Source of the DNA: Comamonadaceae bacterium
GTDB taxonomy: Bacteria; Pseudomonadota; Gammaproteobacteria; Burkholderiales; Burkholderiaceae_C
Direction of reading: 5' to 3'
Length of the DNA stretch: 48,788 bases
Assembly (NCBI GenBank): GCA_947450695.1
Contig: CANFWV010000021.1
Location: 1-48,788, forward strand
Both the position numbers and the translations under genes were made by a program. Shown here in pieces: positions 17,135 through 26,582 of the stretch. Below the pieces are notes generated by a model. That model made no database searches and was not told where the DNA came from. It was given only the letters and a program-made list of their open reading frames with translations. How positions within the stretch are numbered: position 1 is the first letter of the stretch; each line of letters begins with the position of its first letter.

Positions 17135-17394
17135 GGGTGTGTGGAGGCTGGACGGTTAGGCGCTTCCGGGATGGCTTGCGCGGGGGCATTAACTGGGGCG
17201 ATAACGGATGCTGCGGGCAACTGCGTTTGGAGTGGCGGTAGCGGTTTAGGCAAAAATAGCGGCCCTTTTTGACCGCAAGCGGCCAGCGATGCCAGCAACA
17301 GAGCCACGCACCCGATGGTCGCAAGGCCTTGTGGCCTGACTGACAACGCGCGACGGCCTAAAATTTGGCCGTGAATTTGAAGTGAAGCAAACAT
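17131..17394 (-). CDS. lptM: LptM-like small outer-membrane lipoprotein (YifL type)
   Basis: This small lipoprotein of up to 87 residues has a signal ending in the lipobox LAAC, directly followed by [11 protein letters not shown], the signature of LptM/YifL proteins. In E. coli LptM binds the LptD/E translocon and helps LptD form its native disulphides. The tail is Pro/Ala-rich and low in complexity. I give ATG 17394, but that puts 40 residues before the lipid-modified cysteine and leaves only 12 bases to the divergent cyaY start. A TTG at 17346 would give a more ordinary 23-residue signal. The stop overlaps the lysA start. Often annotated simply as a hypothetical lipoprotein. Confidence 0.82.
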   Translation of the reverse strand: MFASLQIHGQILGRRALSVRPQGLATIGCVALLLASLAACGQKGPLFLPKPLPPLQTQLPAASVIAPVNAPAQAIPEAPNRPASTHP

Positions 17395-17406
17395 GATGGG
17401 ATTGTA

Positions 17407-17739
17407 ATGAGCGACTTGGAATACCTCGGCTACGCCGAAGCTGCCCTGCAAGCAGTGGAAATAGCCTGCGACCGGATCAACGATGAATCGGATGCCGACG
17501 TTGACAACCAGCGCACCGGCGGCATGGTGACCTTGACGTTTGAAAACCGCAGCCAGATCATCATCAATCTGCAAAAACCCTTGCAGGAAATTTGGCTGGC
17601 CGCCCGGGCCGGCGGCTTTCATTACAAGTACATCTCAGGGCAGTGGCTTGACACCAAAACCAGCCAAGAATTTTTCTCGGACTTGTCGCGCTATGCCAGC
17701 GAACAAGCCGGTCAGCCGCTGCTTTTCAGTGCTGGCTAA
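17407..17739 (+). CDS. cyaY: Frataxin homologue CyaY
   Basis: CyaY binds iron and tunes the IscS/IscU iron-sulphur cluster machinery. The 110-residue protein has the frataxin fold signature: an acidic first helix with [23 protein letters not shown] split over helix and loop, [36 protein letters not shown] and [16 protein letters not shown]. Acidic residues in helix 1 are the expected iron-binding ridge. Its stop overlaps the convergent PBP1A stop by four bases. It is divergent from lptM with almost no intergenic DNA, so its promoter probably lies inside the lptM coding region. Confidence 0.95.
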   Translation: MSDLEYLGYAEAALQAVEIACDRINDESDADVDNQRTGGMVTLTFENRSQIIINLQKPLQEIWLAARAGGFHYKYISGQWLDTKTSQEFFSDLSRYASEQAGQPLLFSAG

Positions 17740-20135
17740 TTTTTAAACAGGTCTAGGATGCGCCGGCGTTCGTCCGCTGGCGGAAGCACCTGAATGAGTG
17801 AGCTTGGGTTGTTGACGCCATTGGATGAAGTCGCAGGGCGACCGTCAATGCCCAAGCTACTGATACCGGCGCCACTCGCATATTCTTCGTAATACCATTC
17901 GCCATTGACGTTGACCACACCTGCGGGCACGGGCACTTCAGCCACGGGTGTGGATTTCAGCGCTGTTTGCATGAAGTTGATCCAAATCGGCAGGCTCAGG
18001 CCCCCACCGGTTTCACGGTCACCGAGTTTTTTGGGTTTGTCGTAGCCCATCCACACAGCTCCTAAGAGCGTCGGCTGGTAACCCACGAACCAAGCGTCGA
18101 TGGAGTCGTTTGTTGTGCCGGTCTTTCCGTACAGGTCAGGCCGCTTGAGCATGGCTTGAGCTCTGGCGGCGGTGCCCGAACGCGTGACTTCTTGCAACAA
18201 ACTTGACATGATGTATGCATTTCGTGGCTCAATCGCACGCTTGCTGTCGTCGAGCGCAGGCGCTGGCGTTTCGACCAGTGTGTGGCCTTGCTGATCTGTG
18301 ATTTTGGTGATCAGGTAAGGCGTCACGCGAAAGCCACCATTGGCAAAAACGGAATAAGCCGTGGCCATCTGCATTGGCGTGACCGACCCGGAGCCTAGTG
18401 CCATCGTCAGATAGGCCGGGTGTTTATCAGGTTCAAAGCCAAAGTGACCGATCCAGTCTTGCGCATTTTGTGTCCCCACCGCCTGCAAGATTCGGATGGA
18501 GACCAAATTCTTGGATTTCTTCAATGCCGTTCGCATGCTCATCGGCCCTTCAAAGGTGCCATCGTAATTCTTGGGTTCCCAAGGTTGGCCACCGGTCACG
18601 CCCGAGTCAAAAAACAAGGGTGCGTCATTGATGATGGTGGCGGGCGTGAAGCCTTTTTCAAGCGCAGCTGAATAAATAAAGGGCTTGAAGCTGGAGCCAG
18701 GTTGGCGCCAAGCCTGCGTGGCATGGTTGAATTTGTTTTTGTCGTAATCGAAGCCGCCAACCAGTGCGCGAATGCCGCCGTCGCGTGGATCCAGCGCAAC
18801 AAACGCGCCTTCGACTTCAGGCAGTTGCGTTATTTCCCACGTATTTTTTTCTGTCTTTGCGATGCGGATCAGCGCACCGCGGCGCAGTCGGATGTTGGCC
18901 GGCGCTTTGTCACTCAAGCCCGATTGGGCTGGCTTCAGGCCATCACCGGTGATCTCAACGGATTCGCCGTTTTGCCGCACCGCGGTGATTTTTTTTGCGG
19001 TCGCTTCAAGCACGACCGCAGACATCACATCGCCATTGTCCGGGCTGTCGGCCAGTGCCTCATCAATCACATCTTCAGCTTCTTTCAGGTCGACCGGCAA
19101 GGTCAGGAATTTTTCTGGTCCGCGGTAAATTTGGCGTCGCTCAAAATCCATGATGCCTTTGCGAAGCGCGTTGTAAGCGGCGGTTTGGTCCACCGATGAC
19201 AAGGTGGTGTAAACGTTCAGGCCACGGGTGTAAGTGCTATCACCGTACTGGTTGAACACCAATTGGCGCACGGTCTCCGCAACGAACTCAGCATGCACAC
19301 GCGCGGCGTTGGACCCGTTGCGGATTTTGAGCTCTTCCTTTTTGGCTGCGGCAGCTTGCGTGCTTGTGATGAAGTTGTTTTCCTCCATGCGGTCAATGAT
19401 GTACTGCTGGCGTGAACGAGCCCGTGGCAGATTGCTGATCGGGTTGTTGGCAGAAGGTGCTTTGGGCAGTCCAGCCAGCATGGCGGCCTCGGCAATGCTG
19501 ATGTCTTTCAGCGGTTTACCGAAATAAGTTTCAGACGCGGCTGCAAAACCGTAAGCTCGCTGGCCCAGATAAATTTGGTTCATGTAAATCTCAAGAATTT
19601 GGTTCTTGGTCAACATGTGCTCGAGTTTGAAGGTCAATAAAATTTCGTAAATTTTGCGGGTGTAGCTTTTCTCTGCCGACAAGTACACGTTGCGCGCCAC
19701 CTGCATGGTGATGGTGGACGCACCTTGACTTTTTGAGCGGCCGAAGTTGGCCAAACCTGCGCGAATCACCCCCAGATAATCGACGCCTCCATGCTGGAAG
19801 AAGCGCGCGTCTTCGATTGCCAACACGGCATCCTTCATCACTTGCGGGATGTCTTTGATGGGTGTCAGACTGCGTCGCTCTTCACCAAACTCGCCAATCA
19901 GCACGCCGTCAGCGGAGAACACGCGCATAGGAAGCTTGGGCCTGTAAGTTGACAGGTCGGAAATATCCGGCAAATTTGGATAGGCCACCGACAGCGCGAC
20001 TGCAATCACCAGCAGCAAGCTGAGTCCACCTGCTACGGCCAAGCCGATGGCCCAAGTGATCACTCGCACCACGACATGGCGCGTGCTACTCGGCGAATTG
20101 ACGGGCGGTTGGGCTTGGGGATTTTTTGGGAGCAT
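17736..20135 (-). CDS. mrcA: Penicillin-binding protein 1A (class A PBP)
   Basis: This bifunctional cell-wall synthase combines a glycosyltransferase that polymerises lipid II with a transpeptidase that cross-links the strands. From ATG 20135 it has 799 residues: a cytoplasmic N-terminus, one membrane helix ([19 protein letters not shown]), a GT51 domain ([17 protein letters not shown] with the catalytic Glu, then [13 protein letters not shown]), an OB-like insert, and a transpeptidase domain with serine motif GSSFKPF, a KKSKN block and GKTGTT. The open frame runs 31 codons further upstream, but a perfect TATAAT (minus strand, 20166-20161) sits inside that extension, so I prefer 20135. It is divergent from pilM, a conserved arrangement. 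Confidence 0.95.
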   Translation of the reverse strand: MLPKNPQAQPPVNSPSSTRHVVVRVITWAIGLAVAGGLSLLLVIAVALSVAYPNLPDISDLSTYRPKLPMRVFSADGVLIGEFGEERRSLTPIKDIPQVMKDAVLAIEDARFFQHGGVDYLGVIRAGLANFGRSKSQGASTITMQVARNVYLSAEKSYTRKIYEILLTFKLEHMLTKNQILEIYMNQIYLGQRAYGFAAASETYFGKPLKDISIAEAAMLAGLPKAPSANNPISNLPRARSRQQYIIDRMEENNFITSTQAAAAKKEELKIRNGSNAARVHAEFVAETVRQLVFNQYGDSTYTRGLNVYTTLSSVDQTAAYNALRKGIMDFERRQIYRGPEKFLTLPVDLKEAEDVIDEALADSPDNGDVMSAVVLEATAKKITAVRQNGESVEITGDGLKPAQSGLSDKAPANIRLRRGALIRIAKTEKNTWEITQLPEVEGAFVALDPRDGGIRALVGGFDYDKNKFNHATQAWRQPGSSFKPFIYSAALEKGFTPATIINDAPLFFDSGVTGGQPWEPKNYDGTFEGPMSMRTALKKSKNLVSIRILQAVGTQNAQDWIGHFGFEPDKHPAYLTMALGSGSVTPMQMATAYSVFANGGFRVTPYLITKITDQQGHTLVETPAPALDDSKRAIEPRNAYIMSSLLQEVTRSGTAARAQAMLKRPDLYGKTGTTNDSIDAWFVGYQPTLLGAVWMGYDKPKKLGDRETGGGLSLPIWINFMQTALKSTPVAEVPVPAGVVNVNGEWYYEEYASGAGISSLGIDGRPATSSNGVNNPSSLIQVLPPADERRRILDLFKN

Positions 20136-20160
20136 GCGTTCGATCTTAGGACAGCCGGAC

Positions 20161-20166
20161 ATTATA
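20161..20166 (-). promoter_or_regulatory. Probable -10 box of the PBP1A gene
   Basis: TATAAT on the minus strand lies 25 bases before ATG 20135. A transcript from it would have a leader of about 18-20 bases. No convincing -35 box is seen at 16-18 bases. This box decides between the alternative start codons, because the two upstream ATGs (20228 and 20162) would not be inside such a transcript. Confidence 0.4.
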
Positions 20167-20231
20167 AAAACGCTAGTCAGATCAATGTGCTTGGCGTTGA
20201 GGGTTGAAGAGCTTTTGTTGCTCTTCATGTA

Positions 20232-20268
20232 AAAAAAGTAATAAATATGAATTCTTTATTACATTTTT
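20232..20268. repeat. AT-rich inverted repeat between divergent mrcA and pilM
   Basis: Two 14-base arms, AAAAAAGTAATAAA (20232-20245) and TTTATTACATTTTT (20255-20268), are complementary except for one A-A mismatch. The 9-base spacer contains a GAATTC palindrome. The dyad lies upstream of both divergent genes. A GATAAT (20272-20277), a possible pilM -10 box, follows immediately. It looks like an operator or nucleoid-protein site rather than a terminator. Confidence 0.5.
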
Positions 20269-20310
20269 AGCGATAATCGCGGCCATGATAAATACTTTAG
20301 TACTCAAATA

Positions 20311-21390
20311 ATGAGGCTGTTCAAATCGAAATTAAGCCCGTTGATTGGTTTGGACATGGGCTCCTCCAGTCTGAAATGGGTAGAGTTGGGTCAAGGAGAC
20401 AAATTTGGACTTGCTTTGGAGCGCTGCGTCATGGAGCCGCTGGAGACTGGCTGGATTGTGGCTGGGCAGATTGCGCAATTTGACGAGGTTGCCGCAGCGC
20501 TGCGTCGGCTGGTTAAAGCCAGTGGCAGTAACGCCCGTGACGTGGCGTTGGCGATGCCGGATTCAGTCGTGATCACAACCCGAATTTTGCTCCCCTCTGA
20601 CTTGGGTGAGGCTGAACTGATCACCCATGTAGAGGCAGAAGTTGAGCGTTTGAGTGACCGACCCTTGGCCGAGTTGAGCGTTGATTACGCCGTGAAAGGT
20701 CGGGCTCAATCGCCAATGCAAAACGACGAGATCGAGGTTGTCATCACAGCGGCCAGTCACGAGAAGGTGCAAGACCGACTGGGGCTGGCGGAGTCGGCCG
20801 GTTTGAGACCTGTGATCGTGGATGTTGAGACGCCGGCGGCCATGTTGGCTACTCGTCGGCTGATCAGCCCGCGGCTTGAGGTTTTGGCTGATCCTGTCGC
20901 GCTTATTCAGGTTGGAGCCGAGGGCGCGAGTCTGCACGTGAGCCATCAGGGCGAGATTGTTTACACAGCGCACCAGCCCTTGGGGGGTGCCCGATTGACT
21001 GAACTGATCGCGCAAGCCTACGGGTTGGCAGATTTGGACGCCGAGGGGCAAAAATGCAGAGAGTCGTTGCCTGACGATTATTCCCATGCTGTTTTGCAGC
21101 CCTTTATTAAGACGCTTGCTGACGGCCTTGTGAGTGACCTTGACTCTTTTATCTCGGGCTCTTCAAGTCGGAAGATTGAAACCGTTTTTTTGGCGGGCGG
21201 CTCATCGGTGTTGCCTGGCTTGCAAGACGCCATTAAGCGAAGAACTTTTTCCGATTGCGTGCTGGTCGATCCCTTCAGTGGGATGTTGGTCGGGGAGGCT
21301 GCTGATAAAAACGCGTTTCAATATTCAGCGCGTGCGAGTATGTTGACGGCTTGCGGTTTGGCTTTGCGGCGGTTTCACGGCTCATGTTGA
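20311..21390 (+). CDS. pilM: Type IV pilus assembly protein PilM
   Basis: PilM is the actin-like cytoplasmic component that docks onto the PilN N-terminus and forms the inner-membrane alignment complex with PilNOP. The 359-residue protein begins with the nucleotide-binding loop GLDMGSSSLKWVEL and has the late actin-fold block FLAGGSSVLPGLQDAI. Length and order are those of the family. It is the first gene of pilMNOPQ; its stop overlaps the pilN start by 7 bases. Confidence 0.95.
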   Translation: MRLFKSKLSPLIGLDMGSSSLKWVELGQGDKFGLALERCVMEPLETGWIVAGQIAQFDEVAAALRRLVKASGSNARDVALAMPDSVVITTRILLPSDLGEAELITHVEAEVERLSDRPLAELSVDYAVKGRAQSPMQNDEIEVVITAASHEKVQDRLGLAESAGLRPVIVDVETPAAMLATRRLISPRLEVLADPVALIQVGAEGASLHVSHQGEIVYTAHQPLGGARLTELIAQAYGLADLDAEGQKCRESLPDDYSHAVLQPFIKTLADGLVSDLDSFISGSSSRKIETVFLAGGSSVLPGLQDAIKRRTFSDCVLVDPFSGMLVGEAADKNAFQYSARASMLTACGLALRRFHGSC

Positions 21391-21986
21391 TTAACTTGTT
21401 ACCGCATCGGAAGTGGGCGCAAGCGCGCAAGCGCAAAAACTTTGCCAACACCTTAGTGATGGCTGCGTTGTTGGGTGTGATTTTGGCCACAGGCACCCGC
21501 GTATGGATGGCACATCAACTCACAGCGCAGATGGCTGCCAACAGCATCCTTAAGAAAGAAATTGCAGCCGTCGACGGGTTGCTCAAAATAACGACTGAAG
21601 CGAAACAGGATCTCGACAAGTTGACGCAGCGTGAAACAACCCTTCAAGACTTTCAAGCCGACCGTAAGCGGTCAGCCGTCTGGCTACAAGAAGTGGTTGA
21701 AAATTTGCCAGACGGGCTGTACCTAACGGCCCTGAAACAAGAGGGCAGCAGCATTAGTATCAATGGCGTAGCGCGATCAAATGAAGCGGTTTTTGAGTTG
21801 TTGCGTCAAATAGCTAGTCACGGCCAATCGCTCGGGCAGGCCGAGCTGATAGAGGTGACTGACAAGCCCGTGACGTTGGATCCACTCGCATTGACCGGTA
21901 TGCCGTTTGCTTTGCGAGCTCTGCTCAAGAGTCGCCGTGGCCAATCCGTTTCCAATGCGGAGACGCATCTTGTTGATGCACTCTGA
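21384..21986 (+). CDS. pilN: Type IV pilus assembly protein PilN
   Basis: PilN is a bitopic inner-membrane protein of the pilus alignment complex. From ATG 21384 it has 200 residues and starts with INLLPHRKWAQARKRKNF, the INLLP motif that inserts into the PilM groove. One membrane helix (about residues 22-42) is followed by a periplasmic coiled-coil and a ferredoxin-like domain (LPDGLYLTALKQEGSSISING). The open frame continues upstream of this ATG but only inside pilM. The 7-base overlap with pilM indicates coupled translation. Confidence 0.95.
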   Translation: MLINLLPHRKWAQARKRKNFANTLVMAALLGVILATGTRVWMAHQLTAQMAANSILKKEIAAVDGLLKITTEAKQDLDKLTQRETTLQDFQADRKRSAVWLQEVVENLPDGLYLTALKQEGSSISINGVARSNEAVFELLRQIASHGQSLGQAELIEVTDKPVTLDPLALTGMPFALRALLKSRRGQSVSNAETHLVDAL

Positions 21987-22004
21987 TTTGTCAGAGAAGG
22001 TCGA

Positions 22005-22631
22005 ATGTTGAGTCCACTGCAGAGCGCTTGGCTCTCCCTTCAAGCGACTCACCGAGATGCCCCTATGGCGTGGCCAACTTGGCAGCGTCAAATGCTCTAC
22101 AGCCTGACCTGCCTGGTCTTTTTTGGGTTGCTTTGGGTGCTTTGGTTGTCGGCCGAGCAACAAGACTTGATGACTGCGAAAGTCACGCATGAGCGCTTGC
22201 GAACCGAGTTCAGTGCCAAGCTGCTTCGCGCAGCACCTTTGGCGGGATTAGAGCGTGAGCGATCGCGTTTGGCGCAGCGGCTTCAGCGGCTTGAAAACCA
22301 GCTACCAGGCCCGTATGCGATGGATGTTTTATTTGCCGATATGTACCGATCCGGTCGTGCCCGTCACTTGCGCTTCGAGTTGCTCCGTCCCGCAGAATTG
22401 AGTCGTCAGGGTTTGTATGCGCATCAGCGCATCGCATTGCGAGTGAGTGGTCGTTACGAAGACCTGGCGGGATTTATCGCCGATATTGCCGGCCTTGAAT
22501 GGCTGGTATCGATCCAGAGTTTCACGCTGGTTCCCACGAAAGATGGCGCGCTGTCGATGGATGCCATGGTCCGTACTTTGAGACCGTTAAACATGACGCC
22601 AGACCAAGCCGCAACAAAGGTAACGCATTGA
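22005..22631 (+). CDS. pilO: Type IV pilus assembly protein PilO
   Basis: PilO pairs with PilN through similar periplasmic domains. The 208-residue product has a cytoplasmic N-terminus of about 30 residues, one membrane helix (LTCLVFFGLLWVLWL), a coiled-coil rich in Glu, Arg and Leu, and a ferredoxin-like domain ending VSIQSFTLVPTKDGALSMD. AGAAGG lies four bases before the ATG. The stop overlaps the pilP TTG start as TTGA. Confidence 0.94.
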   Translation: MLSPLQSAWLSLQATHRDAPMAWPTWQRQMLYSLTCLVFFGLLWVLWLSAEQQDLMTAKVTHERLRTEFSAKLLRAAPLAGLERERSRLAQRLQRLENQLPGPYAMDVLFADMYRSGRARHLRFELLRPAELSRQGLYAHQRIALRVSGRYEDLAGFIADIAGLEWLVSIQSFTLVPTKDGALSMDAMVRTLRPLNMTPDQAATKVTH

Positions 22632-23194
22632 AAATTTTTTCATGGACAGGTGCACGGTGGATGCCGGTAGCCCTTGTGGGATGTGTGGCTTCCCTTGTCG
22701 TCTTGACCGGCTGCATTAAGGCCGACCACGATAACTTGCGAGCCTGGATGGACGGCGAGCGAACCCGGCACAAGCCAACGTTGTCAACTCCGCAGATGCC
22801 GACCGAATATCAGGCCCCGGCGTATAGGCTCCATCAGGGCTTGGATCCGTTCAGTCGTCAGCGCCTATTGCAGAACGGTTCAACCGAAGGTGCCATGTCC
22901 TTAACAACATTATCCCGTGCGCCCATTCAGACTCAGGCCACGCCGCCGTTGGAAGCTTCACCACTGGCGGGCATGCGGCTGGTCGGTAGTTTGCGCAGGG
23001 GTGGTGAGCCCGTGGCACTCCTGCGTGTGAATGGTTTGCTCTATTCGGTTCGCGAAGGGGACCGGCTTGGACAAAATCAGGGACGTGTGAGTGTCATCAC
23101 GCTCTCTGAATTGGTGTTGAGTGAGGTCGCAAACGATCTAAACGGTCAACCGACAGAGCGATTGGTCCGCCTGGCATTGGTGTCGGAGCCTTGA
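22628..23194 (+). CDS. pilP: Type IV pilus assembly lipoprotein PilP
   Basis: PilP is the inner-membrane lipoprotein that connects PilNO to the PilQ secretin. Starting at TTG 22628 it has 188 residues; an ATG at 22661 is the alternative. A lipoprotein signal ends in VVLTGCIKAD. The middle is unstructured (TLSTPQMPTEYQAP). The C-terminal beta-domain contains LVGSLRRGGEPVALLRVNG and VREGDRLGQNQGRV, the secretin-contacting fold of PilP and GspC homology regions. It overlaps both pilO (4 bases) and pilQ (1 base). Confidence 0.93.
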   Translation: MKIFSWTGARWMPVALVGCVASLVVLTGCIKADHDNLRAWMDGERTRHKPTLSTPQMPTEYQAPAYRLHQGLDPFSRQRLLQNGSTEGAMSLTTLSRAPIQTQATPPLEASPLAGMRLVGSLRRGGEPVALLRVNGLLYSVREGDRLGQNQGRVSVITLSELVLSEVANDLNGQPTERLVRLALVSEP

Positions 23195-24753
23195 TGAATT
23201 CTAAAATTTTAAAATTTGCGCGTCTTCGTCTGATGGCGATTGTGCCCGTGAGGCTGGGGTTGTACCTCGTAGCCGCGGCAGCGGGTTCAATAGCTTGGGG
23301 TCAGACCGTGATGCCAGTCGCGGTGAAAACGACCATGACGACACCGACTCCTGGCAGCGGTGTCGTCGCCAAAGATCCCAGCGCAAACCTCATCACGTTG
23401 AATTTTCAGAACATTGAAATTCGTGCACTCCTGCAGGTCATGGCCGAATTCACGGGGCTCAACATGGTGGTGTCGGACAGCGTCTCGGGCACTGTGACAC
23501 TGCGCCTGAAAGATGTACCCTGGCAGCAAGCGTTGGACATTATTTTGGCGTCGCGCGGGTTGGGCATGCTTCAAGTCGGCACTATTTTGCATGTCGCGCC
23601 AAAACAAGAGCTGGCAGATCGCAAGAAGGCCGAGCTTCAGGTCCAGCAAGCGTTGCAGGTGATTGAGCCGACTCGGACGCAGGCCTTTCGCTTGAACTAT
23701 GCCAAAGCTGAATCGGTGTCGCGCAGCCTGAAGGGCGCCGGGGGTGTCAGCGTGGCTGTTGGCGCTGGCAACGGCGTCAGTGCGACGCGAATCTTGTCGC
23801 CGCGCGGGAGCGTGTTGGCGGATGTGCGAACCAATCAGGTTTTTGTGACCGACATTCCGTCCAAGCTGGCCCAGGTCCAAGGTTTGATTCAACAGCTTGA
23901 CATTCCGGTTCGGCAAGTCCTGATTGAGGCGCGCATTGTTGAAACATCGGACGCATTCGGTCGTTCCATTGGGGTGCGCTTGGGGGGTCGGCCGATCACG
24001 TTGAACGGCAGCCGCAACACGCAGTTTGGTTCGAGCTATATCGCACCAGAAATCCCAGCTGGAGTTGCGCCGGCATTGGGCGGAAATTTCGGTACCACCG
24101 CCGGTGATTTTGTTAATTTTCCGGCCGTCTCACAAAGCGGTGCTATCGCCGCGACATTTGCAGTGTCGCTTTTTAACTCCTCGCTCACGCGCTTGTTGAA
24201 TCTTGAAATTTCGGCTATGGAGGCAGATGGCAAAGGCAAGGTGATCTCCAGCCCACGGATCGTCACCACCAACCAAGTGAAGGCGCTGATCGAGCAAGGC
24301 ACTGAGCTTCCTTACCAGACGGGAGGTACGCCGACAACCTCGCCGACGATCGAGTGGCGCAAGGCCAGCTTGAAGCTCGAAGTCACCCCGCAAATCACGC
24401 CAGAAGGCAACATCATTCTGACGATCGACGTCAACAAGGACACGGTGGGGCAAGTGACTGTCAATGGTTTTGCCATTGACACCAAGCGCATTCAAACGCA
24501 GGTGCTGGTCGAAAACGGTGGCACGGTCGCCATCGGCGGGATTTTTGAAGAAACTGAGCGTCAAGACGACGTCAAGGTGCCACTTCTAGGTGATCTGCCC
24601 ATCATCGGAGCGTTGTTCAGAAGCCGAACCCGCAGCACCAGCAAGTCTGAGATGCTGGTGTTCATCACCCCGCAGTTGCTTCCCCAGGGCGTACTCGCGC
24701 CGGCACACGCATTAGGAACCGAAGGTTGGCCGGGTTTGATGACGCCGCTTTAA
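23194..24753 (+). CDS. pilQ: Type IV pilus secretin PilQ, short form
   Basis: PilQ forms the outer-membrane pore for the pilus. This copy has 519 residues against about 700 in most betaproteobacteria. After a signal peptide (ending near IAWGQT) and a short linker it goes directly into an STN/N0 domain (LITLNFQNIEIRALLQVMAE), an N1 domain (LADVRTNQVFVTDIPSKLAQ) and the secretin core (SSPRIVTTNQVKALIEQGTE, VENGGTVAIGGIFEE, VPLLGDLPIIGALFR, EMLVFITPQLL). There is no room for the peptidoglycan-binding AMIN domains usually found in front. The TGATG junction with pilP argues that the N-terminus is genuine rather than truncated by a recent frameshift. Confidence 0.95.
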   Translation: MNSKILKFARLRLMAIVPVRLGLYLVAAAAGSIAWGQTVMPVAVKTTMTTPTPGSGVVAKDPSANLITLNFQNIEIRALLQVMAEFTGLNMVVSDSVSGTVTLRLKDVPWQQALDIILASRGLGMLQVGTILHVAPKQELADRKKAELQVQQALQVIEPTRTQAFRLNYAKAESVSRSLKGAGGVSVAVGAGNGVSATRILSPRGSVLADVRTNQVFVTDIPSKLAQVQGLIQQLDIPVRQVLIEARIVETSDAFGRSIGVRLGGRPITLNGSRNTQFGSSYIAPEIPAGVAPALGGNFGTTAGDFVNFPAVSQSGAIAATFAVSLFNSSLTRLLNLEISAMEADGKGKVISSPRIVTTNQVKALIEQGTELPYQTGGTPTTSPTIEWRKASLKLEVTPQITPEGNIILTIDVNKDTVGQVTVNGFAIDTKRIQTQVLVENGGTVAIGGIFEETERQDDVKVPLLGDLPIIGALFRSRTRSTSKSEMLVFITPQLLPQGVLAPAHALGTEGWPGLMTPL

Positions 24754-24834
24754 ATCGTCATTAAACAGGCGGCGGGCCACGGTTATGCTCTCAAACTTCA
24801 CAGAAGCCCCAAATTCAGATAATTTTTCAATCAA

Positions 24835-25377
24835 GTGAACTCGAATCCGCAACGAATTGCCTGTGTCGGCTTGCCCGGCTCCGGAAAATCCACGGTCGGC
24901 CGCCAACTGGCCCGGCGTCTCGGTTGCCGTTTCATTGACTCAGACCATGTCATTGAGCACCGCATTGGGTCTTCCATCCGCGAATTTTTTGAGCGTGAAG
25001 GAGAGCCTGCTTTTCGCGACCTTGAAGAGGCGGTGATCGATGAATTGACGCAAGGCGAGAGCTGCGTCTTGTCGACCGGTGGCGGCGCGGTGTTGCGTCC
25101 GCTCAACCGTCAGCATTTGCATGCACGAACCACCACGGTCTACCTGCATTCGGCGCCTGAAGAGGTTTTCAGGCGCTTGCGCCATGACCAAAATCGCCCC
25201 TTGCTGCAGGTGGCCGATCCCTTGGTGCGACTCAAAGAGTTGTATGTGGCGCGCGATCCGCTGTACCGTGAGACGGCGCACCTTGTCATTGAAACCGGTA
25301 GACCCTCTGTGGCCAGTTTGGTCAGCGCCATCATGGTGGCGCTCAAGCTAGAACCTGCTGAACCACCGCAGACCTGA
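24835..25377 (+). CDS. aroK: Shikimate kinase
   Basis: AroK phosphorylates shikimate at the 3-hydroxyl in aromatic amino-acid synthesis. The 180-residue P-loop kinase has Walker [12 protein letters not shown], the shikimate-binding DSD (FIDSDHVIE), [14 protein letters not shown], and the lid RNRPLL-like segment DQNRPLLQV. The start is GTG 24835; no ATG in frame precedes the P-loop. It lies 81 bases after pilQ, and the pilQ-aroK-aroB order is conserved in proteobacteria. Confidence 0.96.
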   Translation: MNSNPQRIACVGLPGSGKSTVGRQLARRLGCRFIDSDHVIEHRIGSSIREFFEREGEPAFRDLEEAVIDELTQGESCVLSTGGGAVLRPLNRQHLHARTTTVYLHSAPEEVFRRLRHDQNRPLLQVADPLVRLKELYVARDPLYRETAHLVIETGRPSVASLVSAIMVALKLEPAEPPQT

Positions 25378-25430
25378 CCGCTGACTGCGGGGCAACAACG
25401 TTGACTAACGTGGTCGATACACTTGGAACC

Positions 25431-26567
25431 ATGCAAAACGTCCCACTTTCCATGTCCAATGGTCCCACCACGCAGCAGGTGCGTATAGAGCTCGCCGAGC
25501 GCTCCTACGACATTCTCATTGGTAGCCAACTCTTGGGCCGACCCGAAACATATGCTGGGCTGCCGCAGGCCAGCACTGCGCTGATTGTTTCCAACACCAC
25601 GGTGGCACCACTTTATGCGGCGCAGTTGCAGGCCGCGCTCAAAAACCATTACGCCAAAGTCCAACTGGTCAGCTTGCCAGATGGCGAGGTCTACAAAGAC
25701 TGGCCGACGCTGCAACTCATTTTTGACGCCTTGCTGGAGAACAGCTGCGATCGCAAAACCGTCTTGTTTGCCTTGGGCGGCGGCGTGGTCGGTGACATGA
25801 CTGGTTTTGCCGCGGCCAGCTACATGCGCGGCGTGCCTTTCGTACAAATCCCGACGACTTTGTTGGCACAGGTGGACTCTTCGGTGGGCGGTAAAACGGC
25901 CATCAATCACCCCCTGGGCAAGAACATGATTGGTGCTTTTTACCAGCCGCAACGCGTCATTTGCGACCTTGACGTGTTGGCCACTTTGCCGCCGCGTGAA
26001 CTCAGTGCGGGGTTGGCTGAGATCATCAAATACGGCCCGATAGCTGACATGGATTTTCTCGAATGGATCGAAGTCCATATGGATGATTTGCGCGCTGGCG
26101 ATAGCACCGCGTTGGCGCATGCTGTCAAACGCAGCTGCGAAATCAAGGCCTTTGTGGTGGGCCAAGACGAGCGCGAGGCGGGTCTGCGGGCGATCTTGAA
26201 TTTCGGTCATACCTTCGGCCATGCCATCGAGTCCGGCATGGGTTATGGCGCGTGGCTCCACGGTGAAGGCGTCGGTTGCGGAATGGTCATGGCGGCAGAG
26301 TTGTCGCAACGGCTCGGTTTGATTGATGAGGCTTTGGTGGCGCGTCTGCGCCGTTTGGTCGAGCGCGCTGGCTTGCCTACGGTCGGCCCACAACTTGACG
26401 CTATCGACAACGCCGGCCGCTACATGGCACTCATGCTGGTCGATAAAAAAGCCGAAGCCGGCACGATCAAGTTTGTCGTCATCGACGGTCCAGGCGGTGC
26501 GGCAGTGCGGGGTGCGCCCGATGCGCTGGTGCGAGAAGTTATCGACGTCTGCTGCACGCCAGTCTAA
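25431..26567 (+). CDS. aroB: 3-dehydroquinate synthase
   Basis: AroB is the Zn and NAD enzyme that closes the ring of DAHP to 3-dehydroquinate, the second step of the shikimate pathway. The 378-residue product has [16 protein letters not shown] (NAD-binding), [19 protein letters not shown], and the zinc ligands in [21 protein letters not shown] and [12 protein letters not shown] chose ATG 25431, which has GGA five bases upstream; TTG 25401 and ATG 25452 are alternatives that change only the variable N-terminus. It follows aroK by 53 bases. Confidence 0.97.
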   Translation: MQNVPLSMSNGPTTQQVRIELAERSYDILIGSQLLGRPETYAGLPQASTALIVSNTTVAPLYAAQLQAALKNHYAKVQLVSLPDGEVYKDWPTLQLIFDALLENSCDRKTVLFALGGGVVGDMTGFAAASYMRGVPFVQIPTTLLAQVDSSVGGKTAINHPLGKNMIGAFYQPQRVICDLDVLATLPPRELSAGLAEIIKYGPIADMDFLEWIEVHMDDLRAGDSTALAHAVKRSCEIKAFVVGQDEREAGLRAILNFGHTFGHAIESGMGYGAWLHGEGVGCGMVMAAELSQRLGLIDEALVARLRRLVERAGLPTVGPQLDAIDNAGRYMALMLVDKKAEAGTIKFVVIDGPGGAAVRGAPDALVREVIDVCCTPV

Positions 26568-26582
26568 GTAGTTCACTCTCGC

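Noticed and set aside
23194..24753. PilQ as a pseudogene truncated at its 5' end
   Set aside because: The frame begins with a signal peptide, overlaps pilP by one base, and no leftover AMIN-coding sequence lies upstream.
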